A DNA stretch of 32,205 bases from Chloroflexota bacterium (GCA_011388675.1 DROW01000173.1:1-32205), one strand, 5' to 3'. Positions 1 to 9,508 are shown, counted from the stretch's first letter. Notes: generated from the sequence alone by a model not told the origin. Made by a program: numbers and translations.

Positions 1-1375
1 CCGCGAGCCACAATTCCCAGCCAGCGAGGGCACGCCCGTCCAGCCCCCGCCACCAGGGGGGGAGCGAGTCGCCGACGAGAAGGGAGGGGGGCAGCACCCC
101 GGCGACCAGCACGAGCGTTGCTGGCAGGCCCAGTCCGGCAGCCCGCGCCGCGACGGCCAGCGGTTCTTCCACTTCCTCGGCGGCGGGGCGAAAGACGCGG
201 CGGGCCAGCGCGGCGGTGAGCAGCCCTACGCCGACGAAGAAGAGCAGACCGTTCCCAACTCCGGACACCGCCGAGGCGACCGCGTCGGAGAGCGCGGCCG
301 CGGCAGGTGTCAGCGGCCCTCCCAAGAGAGCCCATCCCCCCATCGCGGGGGGCAGGATCCACCACCAGGCCCCCCGTCGCCATCCCCGTCCCAGCAGGAC
401 AAGGGTGACCCCCAACGCCCAGGCGGTCGCACCCAGGGCGATCACCCCGCCGCTCTGCTCCCCAGCGGCAAGCCCGCCCCACAGGATCAGGCCGTTGGCC
501 GCCATCCCCAGCCAGGGGACCCCCTCCTGGGGCCTGGGGTGGGCCCAGGCGATGAACGCGCCTACCAGGAGCGCGGTTACGCCGGCCGGGACCAACCACG
601 GCGTCCCCGTCAGCGACGCGCCTCCTTCGATGGAGACTGCCCGTATCAGCATTCTCCACCCCAACACGGGCCCCAGCAGCAGCGGAGCGGCCGCGGGCAG
701 CGCCCAGGCCCCCTCCGTGAGCACGACCAGGTGCAGTGGGTACAGCCCCAGGCGAAGCAGGCTGGCGAATAGCAAAAGGCTCCGACCAGGCCCGTCCAGC
801 GAGGCCAGTTCCCACGAGGCCAGGCTCCCCTTCGCGCCGATCGCCAGCGTCGCCGTCCACAGGAGCGCCGTCGCCAGCAGGTTCGCCCCCGCTCCCCAGG
901 CCAGCCGCCGCGATGGACCGCCAGCCGCCACGACGCCCAGAACCCACATCAGGTCGAATCCGCCCCAGGCCAGGAGCGTCGCCAGGGGATTGTCGCTCCA
1001 GAGGCCGCCCAGGACCACCGCCAGGATGCCGAGGATGGCGACCTCCAGGGCGAAGGGGGAGCGGGAGCGGCGGCTCAACTGAACCAGACCGGCGGCGACC
1101 ACCGAAGCAGCGGCCGCCACGGCCATCGGCCACACCGTCGGATCGGCCCGGAGGATCGGGGAGATCTCCAGCAGGATCTCCGGCGACCACCGGGAGAGGA
1201 GGACTTCCTCCGCAGGCTCCATCCGGGCTGCCAGAACACCCAACAGGGAGAGCACGGCCGCGGCAGGCAGGAGGAACCGCGCCACCGGCCGGGTGCGGGG
1301 GATCGCGCCGAGGACCACGAGCAGGACCAGGGCGATCGTTGGGGCGGACAAAGCGAAAATCGGCGCAAAAGGCAT
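1..1375 (-). CDS. NADH-quinone oxidoreductase NuoN/NuoM-like (proton-translocating) membrane subunit, 3' end outside window
   Basis: Reverse strand read from ATG at 1375 is open to the window edge: MPFAPIFALSAPTIALVLLVVLGAIPRTRPVARFLLPAAAVLSLLGV...; highly hydrophobic, contains LLRLGLYPLHLVVL typical of this family. Missing from the ORF track because there is no stop inside the window. Confidence 0.65.
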   Translation of the reverse strand, partial: MPFAPIFALSAPTIALVLLVVLGAIPRTRPVARFLLPAAAVLSLLGVLAARMEPAEEVLLSRWSPEILLEISPILRADPTVWPMAVAAAASVVAAGLVQLSRRSRSPFALEVAILGILAVVLGGLWSDNPLATLLAWGGFDLMWVLGVVAAGGPSRRLAWGAGANLLATALLWTATLAIGAKGSLASWELASLDGPGRSLLLFASLLRLGLYPLHLVVLTEGAWALPAAAPLLLGPVLGWRMLIRAVSIEGGASLTGTPWLVPAGVTALLVGAFIAWAHPRPQEGVPWLGMAANGLILWGGLAAGEQSGGVIALGATAWALGVTLVLLGRGWRRGAWWWILPPAMGGWALLGGPLTPAAAALSDAVASAVSGVGNGLLFFVGVGLLTAALARRVFRPAAEEVEEPLAVAARAAGLGLPATLVLVAGVLPPSLLVGDSLPPWWRGLDGRALAGWELWLA

Positions 1376-1401
1376 CGGCTCTCACCGTTATCAGGCTGTC
1401 T

Positions 1402-1447
1402 GCACAGAGACACAGAGGACCCGGCGAACTCTTCCGGCCCTCTGTGC
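1402..1447. repeat. Degenerate copy (A) of CACAGAG intergenic inverted repeat
   Basis: gcacagagacacagagg ... ccctctgtgc with inner ccgg...ccgg. Confidence 0.55.
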
Positions 1448-1520
1448 CCCAGGAACCCTACCAGCAGAAACTAGACGGAGGCCCATTCTAGCACAGAACG
1501 GCGGATCGGACAACGGCGGC

Positions 1521-2780
1521 TTACGGAACCTCGATGAACAGAAAGACCGGGTCCACTCGATCGTTGACCTGGGCGATCTCCACGTCCTCGTGGATGAGCC
1601 CGGCCCAGCAATATTGAGGGTTCCGCGCGCCCTCCACATCCACGAACCGGATGCCGCCCGTGACCACAGCGCGGGTGAACGGAGGCAGGTAGAGGTGCCC
1701 TTCCTCATCCTCGACCAGCACGCTGCGATCTCCCACTGCCCATCGCCACGGATAGTTGATCAGCGCGTTCTCGCAGTGAATGCCGACGCGGAAGACGCCC
1801 GACTGGATGGTCCATCCCAGTGTCGAGTAGTTCTGGTCGCTGTCGTAGACCGTGCCCGGAGGGGGGCCGCTGGTGCGGATCGGCGTGGCGCTGTCGTTTT
1901 CCACGGTCAGCGTGAAGTAGAGAGTCTCCCCCAGGAGGATGCTGCGCGCGGACCACTGCACCTCTCCGTTGAGGATGTACGCCTTCGGAACGCCACCGTC
2001 CTTGATGGTGAGGGTGGATGTGGCGACGACTTGCTGCCCGATGGCGTCCTGAACCTCCGCCCAGACGGTATACGTGCCGTCCGGTGGCGGCTCCGCCCCC
2101 AGATCCACCCCCGCGTCGTAGTCGAACGTGTGGAACCCCGCCTCCCCCGGTCGGGACGGGCTTCGCTCGTCCTCCGCCACGTGGTACCGGACCCCATCCT
2201 CGCCCAGGAGGTACACGACGAGCGAGGTGTAGTCCTTGGTCACAAAGACGTTGATCCGGGCGCGGTCGTCGATGCCGTCCCGGTTGGGGGTGAAGACAGG
2301 GGGGGAAACGGTGAAGTTGCGCAGTTCCGGCAGGGCGGCGTCGGCATCGGCGATGGTCAGGGTGCCGGTAACCTGCTCCGTGTGGCCCGTCTCATCGGTG
2401 GCCTCCACCACCCACGTGTAGGTTCCGTCCTGGAGGACCCGCCGGGCGACGGTGAACCCTTCGAAGGACTCGCCCGGCAGAACGTACCCGTCCACCACAC
2501 CGGAGAAATACACGGAGTAAGGCTCTTCGGCGGAGGGGGCGCGCAGTTCGTGCTGACGGAAGACGAACCGGTTGCCCGCCTGGTCGAGGAAGTAAATGGA
2601 AAGGTAGGCCCGACGGGAGAGGCGGTACTGGATGCGCAGGACGTCGTCCTCGCCATCGGCGTTGGGCGTGATGCGATCTTTGGAGAAAGAAACGTCCGAA
2701 AGTAGCGGCTTTTCACCGCAGGCGGTCAGCGCCGCCAACAGAAACCCCATCACGAGGATCAACAGCAGTCGTTTGACCAA
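1521..2780 (-). CDS. Lipoprotein with FlgD-Ig-like / CHU_C-like repeats
   Basis: TTG start at 2780 with AAGGAGG 5 nt upstream; LVKRLLLILVMGFLLAALTAC lipobox; ITPNADGEDDVLRIQYRLSRRAYLSIYFLDQAGN and FTPNRDGIDDRARINVFVTKDYTSLVVYLL motifs. Confidence 0.75.
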   Translation of the reverse strand: MVKRLLLILVMGFLLAALTACGEKPLLSDVSFSKDRITPNADGEDDVLRIQYRLSRRAYLSIYFLDQAGNRFVFRQHELRAPSAEEPYSVYFSGVVDGYVLPGESFEGFTVARRVLQDGTYTWVVEATDETGHTEQVTGTLTIADADAALPELRNFTVSPPVFTPNRDGIDDRARINVFVTKDYTSLVVYLLGEDGVRYHVAEDERSPSRPGEAGFHTFDYDAGVDLGAEPPPDGTYTVWAEVQDAIGQQVVATSTLTIKDGGVPKAYILNGEVQWSARSILLGETLYFTLTVENDSATPIRTSGPPPGTVYDSDQNYSTLGWTIQSGVFRVGIHCENALINYPWRWAVGDRSVLVEDEEGHLYLPPFTRAVVTGGIRFVDVEGARNPQYCWAGLIHEDVEIAQVNDRVDPVFLFIEVP

Positions 2781-2861
2781 CGGTCCCTCCTTGCCATCCC
2801 GTATCCGGGCGATCTCAACGCTCCAATTATCCACAAACTGGGCCGGGGGTCAAATGGCGTG

Positions 2862-2889
2862 TTGCCGATCACCCACGGCGTGGTATAAT
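2862..2889 (+). promoter_or_regulatory. Sigma70-type promoter of LCP gene
   Basis: TTGCCG - 16 nt - TATAAT with extended TGG before -10. Confidence 0.6.
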
Positions 2890-2919
2890 TGCCCTAACTC
2901 CAGCAACGAGTGGTCATCT

Positions 2920-4437
2920 ATGCGTTCAGCAATCCGATATGCACTTGAAGGGCTCCTCCTGGCGATCATCCTGATCCTGGTGACCGTGACCACCCGCTGG
3001 ATCGTGGATTCGTCCGTCCCTGCCGCTGCGCCCACTCCCATCCCCTCCTCGGAGGAGGCTACGCCTCTCCCTTCTCCCACGCCGGTCCCGTTCACCCCCA
3101 CCCCTGTCTCCACGCCGACCCCCACCTTCACTCCCTCGCCATCGCCCACGCCGACCTCCACGCCAGTGCCTCCCCATCCCCACCATGCCACGCCGGTTCC
3201 CCTCCCCCCACCGACGGGCACCCCCCTGCCCCTCCCTCAGCCAACCCCTATGCCCCTCGTGGACCTGCCGGAGGGGACGGTCAACATCCTGCTGCTGGGG
3301 GCCGATCAGTCCTCGCGAAACGGCAACGGACTGACCGACGTGATCATCGTGGCCAGCATCAATCCGGACATCCCCTCGGTCAGTCTTCTCTCCATCCCCC
3401 GCGACCTCTACGTCTGGATCCCCGGCTATGGCTTCGGGAAGGTCAACACGACGGAGTGGCACGCCGCGAACTACCCCGGCGGCGGTCCCGCGCTGCTCAA
3501 GGCGACCATCGAGTACAACCTGGGCATCCCGATTCACTACTACGCCCGGGTGAACTTTGAGGGGTTCATCCGCATCGTCGATACCCTCGGCGGGGTCGAT
3601 GTTCCCGTGGAGTGCGAACTCCACGACACCTTCCCCGACCCGGCCGACCCGGAGCAGGGGATCGACGTGGACTTCTATCCGGGCATCCAGCATCTGGACG
3701 GCTATCACGCCCTCGCCTACGTCCGTTCCCGCTGGTCCACCCACGACTTCGACCGCAACCGTCGCCAGCAGCAAGTCCTTCGCGCCCTCTACCGGCAGGT
3801 GCTGGCGCTGGACGTCATCCCCCGCATCCCGGAACTGTGGGGGGCCATCCAGGAGACGGTGGAGACCGATCTGGGGTTAGATGAACTTCTCTGGCTGGGC
3901 TGGATCGGCAGCCGGCTGGACTGGGCCAACGTGAAGAGCCGGTTCATCGCCCCGCCCTACGTCGTTCCCTCCACCGCCCCCGACAACGGGGCCTACATCC
4001 TCCTTCCGATCCCCGACGCGGTGCAGGCCGTCGTCGCAGAGGCGTTGCAGCCGCCGGTCCAGGAGCGGGCGGGCCGTCCGGCCTTCCGGGTCGAGGTGTG
4101 GGACGGGACCGGCAGGCCGGGGATGCTGGAGGTGGCCGTCGAGCGGCTCCGTTGGGAGGGGTTCGAGGTCGTCAACGCGACGACCGCCGACGCAGTCTAC
4201 CCGCGCACTCAGATCGTGGACTTCACCACCACGAGCAAGGGCTCTCCTTTGTGGCTGTTGATGCGGCTGTACCGTCGTGAGAGCGGGGACGTCGTCAGCC
4301 AACCCACGGAAGGGAGCCCTGTTGACTTTCGAATCATCCTGGGGGCCGACTACGACCCGTGCGTGTCGATGTACCAGATCCAGTACGTCCCCCCGCCGAC
4401 TCCCACGCCTACCCCGACCCCGACGCCCGGCCCGTGA
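2920..4437 (+). CDS. LytR-CpsA-Psr (LCP) family protein with TM anchor, Pro/Thr stalk and LytR C-terminal domain
   Basis: NILLLGADQSSRNGNGLTDVIIVASINPDIPSVSLLSIPRDLYVWIPGYG...; DRNRRQQQVLRAL; C-terminal VEVWDGTGRPGMLEVAVERLRWEGFEV; the ORF start at 2632 is an upstream extension. Confidence 0.9.
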   Translation: MRSAIRYALEGLLLAIILILVTVTTRWIVDSSVPAAAPTPIPSSEEATPLPSPTPVPFTPTPVSTPTPTFTPSPSPTPTSTPVPPHPHHATPVPLPPPTGTPLPLPQPTPMPLVDLPEGTVNILLLGADQSSRNGNGLTDVIIVASINPDIPSVSLLSIPRDLYVWIPGYGFGKVNTTEWHAANYPGGGPALLKATIEYNLGIPIHYYARVNFEGFIRIVDTLGGVDVPVECELHDTFPDPADPEQGIDVDFYPGIQHLDGYHALAYVRSRWSTHDFDRNRRQQQVLRALYRQVLALDVIPRIPELWGAIQETVETDLGLDELLWLGWIGSRLDWANVKSRFIAPPYVVPSTAPDNGAYILLPIPDAVQAVVAEALQPPVQERAGRPAFRVEVWDGTGRPGMLEVAVERLRWEGFEVVNATTADAVYPRTQIVDFTTTSKGSPLWLLMRLYRRESGDVVSQPTEGSPVDFRIILGADYDPCVSMYQIQYVPPPTPTPTPTPTPGP

Positions 4438-4440
4438 CGC

Positions 4441-4489
4441 GCCTCACGCCTCACGCCTCACGCCTCACGTCTCACGCCTCACGCCTCAC
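4441..4489. repeat. Tandem 7-mer repeat (GCCTCAC)x7
   Basis: gcctcac repeated seven times with one variant (gtctcac) between convergent genes, overlapping the stop of the minus gene. Confidence 0.9.
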
Positions 4490-5238
4490 TCCCCACGCCC
4501 CACAGCCTCCCGATACACCTGCCCGAACAACGCCGCCCCCACCAGCCACAGGTAGAACCCGGCCAGCGCGGTCACGAAGGGCGCTAGGCAGCAAAGAACG
4601 CCGGTGTAGTACAGCAACATCATCGCTATGTAGGCCAGAGCCCCCAGGCCGAAGAGGACCACCCAGGCGATAAAATACCCCCATCCGTCCGCCCGCATCG
4701 CCTGCCACAGCCTGCGCAGACGAAAGGCGCTAGCGAATTCGCCTGAAACCGCGAACTCGGCCATCGCCACCGGAAGGGGGACAAGACCCGCTAAAGAGAG
4801 CAGCATGCCCACGAACAAGGAGATGAAAAAGAGACCGAGCACCAGCACAAGCAGCAGGAAGAACGTCTCTTCTCCTACCTTTCCGATCCCCATTGCAAAA
4901 GGAGCGGCGATCGAGAGGCTGATGTAAGCGACCGTTCCCGCTGATAAGACCAGTATCCCCGGCAATAGATAGGCCAACGCGATCCCTGTCGCCTTCAGGC
5001 CGTCCCGGGCCAGCCGTTCCCATTCTTCCCAGGCGGGCAACGACGGCTCTTCCCCCTCTATCACTCGCCGCATAATCGAGAGCAGATAGCCCGCGATGAA
5101 GATCAACGGCACGATGGGGATCCAGAAACCGGTGAAGGTCAGCGCTGCGCCAACGAGGAACCGGGTCGGCCAGTCTGTGCCGCGAAACGGGAACCGGAAC
5201 ACCTCTTTCAGTGAAGCCACGTCGATCTGCCCAGCCAT
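4486..5238 (-). CDS. DUF4013-like membrane protein
   Basis: FPFRGTDWPTRFLVGAALTFTGFWIPIVPLIFIAGYLLSIMRRVIEGEEPSLPAWEEWERLARDGLKA is characteristic. Confidence 0.8.
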   Translation of the reverse strand: MAGQIDVASLKEVFRFPFRGTDWPTRFLVGAALTFTGFWIPIVPLIFIAGYLLSIMRRVIEGEEPSLPAWEEWERLARDGLKATGIALAYLLPGILVLSAGTVAYISLSIAAPFAMGIGKVGEETFFLLLVLVLGLFFISLFVGMLLSLAGLVPLPVAMAEFAVSGEFASAFRLRRLWQAMRADGWGYFIAWVVLFGLGALAYIAMMLLYYTGVLCCLAPFVTALAGFYLWLVGAALFGQVYREAVGRGE

Positions 5239-5257
5239 TTCGACCTCCTGCGAGGGA

Positions 5258-5836
5258 TTACCCGGGAGCTAGGTAGGTCAACGCGCGGCGGACCCGCTCC
5301 TCCAGCGTCATTTCCTCATCGCGGGGCAGGTGCTGCAACGCCGTCTGCGCCTCCACCAGGCTGAAACCGAGCGCGGTCAGCGCAGCGATCACCTCCGCGT
5401 CCTCATCGGTCAGCAACGGTGCTGTTTCCGTGCCGGTCGGGACCAGCCGATCCTTCAGGTGGAAGATGATGGCCCGCGCTGTCTTGGGGCCGATGCCGGG
5501 GACCCGGGAAAGGATGCCCGGCTCCTCCCGCAGCACGGCCTGCCGCAGCGCGTCCGGCGACACGGTGCTCAGGGTCGCCAGCGCGACCTTCGGCCCCACG
5601 CCGGATACTCCCAGGAGCAGTTCGAAGAGGGAACGTTCCTCCTCGGTGAGGAAACCGTAGAGGCTGATCTCGTTCTCCCGCATGTGGAGATGGGTGAGGA
5701 GTTCCACCGGCCGGCCGGGTTGGACCTGTTCCAGGACGGGCGTGGGGACGCTTACGCGGAGCCCCACCCCTCCGACCATCACCACCAGATGGTCCGGGCC
5801 GACCGCGGCTACCGTCCCGCTCAGACGGTCGATCAT
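5258..5836 (-). CDS. ruvA: Holliday junction branch migration protein RuvA
   Basis: MIDRLSGTVAAVGPDHLVVMVGGVGLRVSVP... GVSGVGPKVALATLS... VPGIGPKTARAIIFHLKD. Confidence 0.95.
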   Translation of the reverse strand: MIDRLSGTVAAVGPDHLVVMVGGVGLRVSVPTPVLEQVQPGRPVELLTHLHMRENEISLYGFLTEEERSLFELLLGVSGVGPKVALATLSTVSPDALRQAVLREEPGILSRVPGIGPKTARAIIFHLKDRLVPTGTETAPLLTDEDAEVIAALTALGFSLVEAQTALQHLPRDEEMTLEERVRRALTYLAPG

Positions 5837-6327
5837 CCCTTCTCCTCCAGCGCCCGCATCCGGGCCGAGTGGAGGTGGCAGACCGCCACCGCCAGCGCGT
5901 CGGCGGCGTCGTCCGGCCGGGGGATCTCCGGCAGCCCCAGTAGCATCCGTACCATCTCCTGCATCTGCCGCTTGTCCGCCCGGCCGTAACCGGTCAGTGC
6001 TTGCTTTACTGCCAGGGGGCTGTATTCCACCACGGGCACCCCCGCCTCTGCCAGTGCGAGCAACACCACCCCGCGCGCCTGCCCCACGCTCATCGCCGTG
6101 CGGACGTTGACGCTGAAATACAACTCCTCTACCGCCGCTGCGTCCGGTTGCCACGTGTGGGCCAGGCGGCTCAACTCTCGATGGATGGTTCGCAGCCGCT
6201 GGGGAAGGGGCTTCCCGGCCGGCGTGGTGATCACCCCGTAGGCCAGCGCCCGCAGCCCCTCCGCCGTCTCCTCCACTACCCCGTAGCCGGTGGTCGCCGT
6301 GCCGGGGTCCACCCCCAGGACCCGCAT
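5833..6327 (-). CDS. ruvC: Crossover junction endodeoxyribonuclease RuvC
   Basis: MRVLGVDPGTATTGYGVVEE...; AVEELYFSVNVRTAMSVGQARGVVLLA; DDAADALAVAVCH; 4-nt overlap with ruvA. Confidence 0.95.
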   Translation of the reverse strand: MRVLGVDPGTATTGYGVVEETAEGLRALAYGVITTPAGKPLPQRLRTIHRELSRLAHTWQPDAAAVEELYFSVNVRTAMSVGQARGVVLLALAEAGVPVVEYSPLAVKQALTGYGRADKRQMQEMVRMLLGLPEIPRPDDAADALAVAVCHLHSARMRALEEKG

Positions 6328-7082
6328 CAGGACGCTGCCTCGAACTTCTCCATCATCTCGTCGGAGATGTCCAGGTTGGAATAGACCTGCTGGACGTCGT
6401 CCAGGTCCTCCAGCGCGTTGATGACCCCCATCACCTTGAGGGTTTCCTCTTCTCCCAATTGAAGGGTGTTCTTGGGGACGTAGGAGAGTTCAGCCGTCTC
6501 GAACTTGACGCCCAGGTCCTCCAGCGCCTGGCGCACCTCGGCGAAGGTATCGGGGGGAGCGAACACTTCGATCATATCGTCCGAGATGACCACATCGTCC
6601 GCTCCGGCTTCGACGGCTGCCTCGAAGATCGCCTCCGGGTCTCCGCCGTCGGGGGAGATGGCGATGTACCCCTTCCGCTCGAACTGCCAGGCGACGGCCC
6701 CGGCCTCGGCCATCGTCCCTCCCTGGCGGGTCAACACCCGGCGCACCTCGGCCACCGTCCGGTTCCGATTGTCGGTCAGAACCTGGATGATCAACGCCAC
6801 ACCGTGGGGGGCGTAGGCCTCGTACAGGATCTCCTCCAGGGCCTCGCCGCGCAGTTCCCCCGTCCCCCGCTTGATCGCCCGCTCGATGTTCTCCTTGGGC
6901 ATGTTCGCGGCCTTTGCCTTGTCGATCGCAAGCCGGAGACGGAGGTTCGCATCGGGGTTCCCTCCGCCCTCGCGGGCCGCGATGGTGATCTCCCGCGAGA
7001 GTTGGGTGAACAGTTTACCCCTCTTGGCGTCGACGGCCGCCTTCTTCCGTTTAATGGTAGACCATTTACTGTGACCCGACAT
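6327..7082 (-). CDS. YebC/PmpR family DNA-binding transcriptional regulator (TACO1-like)
   Basis: MSGHSKWSTIKRKKAAVDAKRGKLFTQLSREITIAAREGGGNPDANLRLR; overlaps ruvC start. Confidence 0.95.
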   Translation of the reverse strand: MSGHSKWSTIKRKKAAVDAKRGKLFTQLSREITIAAREGGGNPDANLRLRLAIDKAKAANMPKENIERAIKRGTGELRGEALEEILYEAYAPHGVALIIQVLTDNRNRTVAEVRRVLTRQGGTMAEAGAVAWQFERKGYIAISPDGGDPEAIFEAAVEAGADDVVISDDMIEVFAPPDTFAEVRQALEDLGVKFETAELSYVPKNTLQLGEEETLKVMGVINALEDLDDVQQVYSNLDISDEMMEKFEAAS

Positions 7083-7135
7083 ACCTTCCTCCAACCGGAT
7101 GCCTTAAAACGACGAAGTCTATCGAATCCCAATTC

Positions 7136-7164
7136 ATTATAGTCTCTTGAAGCCGCCTTTTCAA
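7136..7164 (-). promoter_or_regulatory. Sigma70-type promoter of the yebC-ruvCA operon
   Basis: TTGAAA - 17 nt - TATAAT on minus strand. Confidence 0.7.
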
Positions 7165-7184
7165 GACCGCTCCGCCTCCAGGGT

Positions 7185-7214
7185 AGGGCAATCGCATTTT
7201 TGTAAGAATGGCTG
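7185..7214 (-). repeat. Dispersed repeat family 2, copy 1
   Basis: Reverse complement cagccattcttacaaaaatgcgattgccct; matches 27911..27940 and 30158..30187. Confidence 0.7.
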
Positions 7215-7438
7215 TTGAGACCCCCTCCCCACCCCCGGCCCTTCTTCCTCTCCCACAGGACAGGCCGCCAGGCCTGCTTCAGCCAGCGGCCGGTCCACCC
7301 CTCGACGGCGGCGAAGCCTCCGGACCAAAGAGGCCTCAGCCTACCCCAACCGTCTTGGTGGGGTGCTTGCTCTTCCCCCGTCCCAAAAGGGGCCGGGATG
7401 GAGTGAGGGCCACAGGGATCAGAACGTTGAAATCGGGC

Positions 7439-8371
7439 TCAGGTCCCCAGCACCGCCCCCAGGAACGATCGCTGTCCGCGCAGGAAGGCGTCGATTGGCA
7501 GTGGCTTCTTGCCGGCTAGTTGGACCTCCAACAGTTCCAGCGCGCCCTCGCCAGCGACCACCGCCGCTCCCTTTCCCACGGGGACCACCGTTCCGGGCGG
7601 TTCCGTCCCCTCCCAGTCGTCCAGCGATGCCGCTCGCAACACCTTTAGGTGCCTTCCCTCCCAGGTCGTGAACGCGCCGGGCCAGGGGATCATCGCCCGC
7701 ACCCGCCGCTCCAGTTCCAACGCCGGACGGGTCCAATCCAGCCGACCATCCTCTTTTTTTAGAGGACGGCAGTAGGTAACACCTTCCTCAGGCTGAGGGC
7801 GGGGGCGCAGGTCGCCGCGCAGGTAGAGAGGGAGAACCTCCAACAGAAGATCCGCCCCCTTCTGGGCCAGGCGGGCGGCGAGGGAAGCGGTGGTATCGTC
7901 GGGGCGGATGGGCTCCGCCCGCTGGGCCAGGATCGGGCCGGTGTCCATCCCCTCGTCCATCTTCATCAGCGTCACACCGGTGACCGTATCCCCAGCCAGG
8001 ATCGCCGCGGCGATGGGAGCGGCACCCCGCCAGCGGGGGAGAAGGGAGGCGTGTACGTTGAGGCAGCCATACGGCGGGAGGTCGAGCACCGACGGGGGCA
8101 GGATCTGCCCGAAGGCCACCACGACAACGACGTCCGGCTCCCATCCAGCCAGCGGTTCCAGTGCCTCCGCCGCCCGCAGGCTCTGCGGCTGGTAGACGGG
8201 CAGACCCAGTTCCTGGGCGGCGACCTTCACCGGCGGTGGGCGTAAACGGCCGCCTCGGCCCGCCGGTCGGTCCGGCTGTGTAACGACACCGACAACCCGA
8301 TGCGCCCGGGTCAGTGCCCTCAGGGAAGGCACCGCGAACTCCGGGCTCCCCATAAAGACGATGCGTGCCAC
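7439..8371 (-). CDS. fmt: Methionyl-tRNA formyltransferase
   Basis: (GTG)ARIVFMGSPEFAVPSLRAL... NVHASLLPRWRGAAPIAAAILAGDTVTGVTLMKMDEGMDTGPIL. Confidence 0.95.
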   Translation of the reverse strand: MARIVFMGSPEFAVPSLRALTRAHRVVGVVTQPDRPAGRGGRLRPPPVKVAAQELGLPVYQPQSLRAAEALEPLAGWEPDVVVVVAFGQILPPSVLDLPPYGCLNVHASLLPRWRGAAPIAAAILAGDTVTGVTLMKMDEGMDTGPILAQRAEPIRPDDTTASLAARLAQKGADLLLEVLPLYLRGDLRPRPQPEEGVTYCRPLKKEDGRLDWTRPALELERRVRAMIPWPGAFTTWEGRHLKVLRAASLDDWEGTEPPGTVVPVGKGAAVVAGEGALELLEVQLAGKKPLPIDAFLRGQRSFLGAVLGT

Positions 8372-8378
8372 GGAGGGG

Positions 8379-8407
8379 ATTCTATCACACCTGGAGCGGG
8401 GACACAA
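8379..8407 (-). promoter_or_regulatory. fmt promoter, -10 7 nt from start codon
   Basis: TTGTGT - 17 nt - TAGAAT then CCCCTCC-GTG. Confidence 0.5.
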
Positions 8408-8438
8408 ATTGGACTTCGGGTATTCGATCCGTAAAGGT

Positions 8439-8467
8439 TTGTGGTCTAGGCTAACCTGTGTTAAAAT
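8439..8467 (+). promoter_or_regulatory. Promoter of membrane protein gene, -10 8 nt from ATG
   Basis: TTGTGG - 17 nt - TAAAAT then atccctcg-ATG. Confidence 0.5.
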
Positions 8468-8475
8468 ATCCCTCG

Positions 8476-9030
8476 ATGGATACGCAAGCATCGCCAGTGC
8501 CGGAAGCCGACCCACGGGAGATACAGGAAGCAGCGAACGCCGGGGATCGGGCGCGGCGGACCCTGGTCATAGGCCTCGTAGCGGTGGGGCTTTTTCTGAT
8601 TGGCCTGGTCGCGCTGCTGGTCGTCCTCTCCGTCGATGCCTATCACACGGCGGCCCAGGCCCCCACAGCGACCGAGGTGTACGTGGTCCCGGCCCAGAGC
8701 CCCGGCGCAGCGGTCATCTCGCTGCTGCGAGACGTCGCCATCGTCCTGGTCGCTTTCGAGACCCTGGTCATCGGCCTGCTGGCCGTCGTGCTGATCCTTC
8801 AGGTCCAGGCCCTGATCGGCCTGCTGCGGGACGAGATCAAACCGATGCTGGAATCGGTCAACGACACGGTGGCGACGGTGCGGGGGACCACCCGTTTCGT
8901 CAGCCACCACGTCGTCTCGCCAGCGATCCAGGCCGTCGGCTTCCTGGCAGGCGTGCGCCGAGTGGTGCAGGAGATCGTCACCCTGGGCAAAAGTGTGAAG
9001 AAGAAGGAGGAGGGAGATGGCGAAGAATAA
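8476..9030 (+). CDS. Two-TM membrane protein (DUF948-like), partner of YtxH protein
   Basis: MDTQASPVPEADPREIQEA... two hydrophobic segments then IKPMLESVNDTVATVRGTTRFVSHHVVSPAIQ. Confidence 0.65.
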   Translation: MDTQASPVPEADPREIQEAANAGDRARRTLVIGLVAVGLFLIGLVALLVVLSVDAYHTAAQAPTATEVYVVPAQSPGAAVISLLRDVAIVLVAFETLVIGLLAVVLILQVQALIGLLRDEIKPMLESVNDTVATVRGTTRFVSHHVVSPAIQAVGFLAGVRRVVQEIVTLGKSVKKKEEGDGEE

Positions 9031-9418
9031 CGGCGGAGAAGCAGGTGCCTTCTTGATCGGTTTCCTGGTCGGAGGGCTGGTTGGCGCGGCTGCTGCGCTC
9101 CTGCTTGCGCCGCAGTCTGGCGAGGAGACGCGGGCTCAGATCCGCACCAAGGCCGTCGAGTTGAAGGGGCAGGCCGAGGAGGAGATCACCCGCGTCCGGG
9201 AGAAGGCGGAGCAGACGCTTGAGGAGGCCCGCGCGAAGGCAGAGGCGGTCGCCGCCGACCTGCGACGGCGGGCCGAGGAGATCCAGGCTCAGGGGCGCAC
9301 GTTGTTGGAAGAGGGGCGCCGTCAGTTGGCCGAGGCGGTCGAGGAGACTAAGAAGGCCGCCGAGCAGGCCAAAGCCGGCGCGAAGAAGGAAGCCGCGCCC
9401 GAGGCCACCGAAGCGTAG
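9017..9418 (+). CDS. YtxH domain-containing protein
   Basis: GAFLIGFLVGGLVGAAAALLLAPQSGEETRAQIR followed by Ala/Glu/Lys coiled coil. Confidence 0.9.
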   Translation: MAKNNGGEAGAFLIGFLVGGLVGAAAALLLAPQSGEETRAQIRTKAVELKGQAEEEITRVREKAEQTLEEARAKAEAVAADLRRRAEEIQAQGRTLLEEGRRQLAEAVEETKKAAEQAKAGAKKEAAPEATEA

Positions 9419-9434
9419 GCCCCTACAGCACTTC

Positions 9435-9496
9435 CAGGGACCCAGAGGACACGGAGGTCTCCACGTGGAGATCTCCCGATGTCCTCTGGGTCCCTG
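9435..9496. repeat. CACAGAG-family inverted repeat, copy B; perfect 17-bp stem, possible bidirectional terminator
   Basis: cagggacccagaggaca (9435-9451) / tgtcctctgggtccctg (9480-9496), inner palindrome tctccacgtggaga, between convergent genes. Confidence 0.85.
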
Positions 9497-9508
9497 TGGC
9501 GTGTCTCC

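Noticed and set aside
1293-2705. 470-aa plus-strand ORF
   Set aside because: Antisense to the FlgD-Ig-like lipoprotein, which has a lipobox, RBS and domain motifs.
4277-4673. ORFs of 92 and 104 aa with SRLTPHASRLTPH repeats
   Set aside because: Direct translation of the GCCTCAC heptamer tract; no gene-like features.
7220-7430. Small ORFs 7208..7519 and 7215..7406
   Set aside because: Pro/Leu-rich translations of a C-rich intergenic tract; no RBS or family signal.
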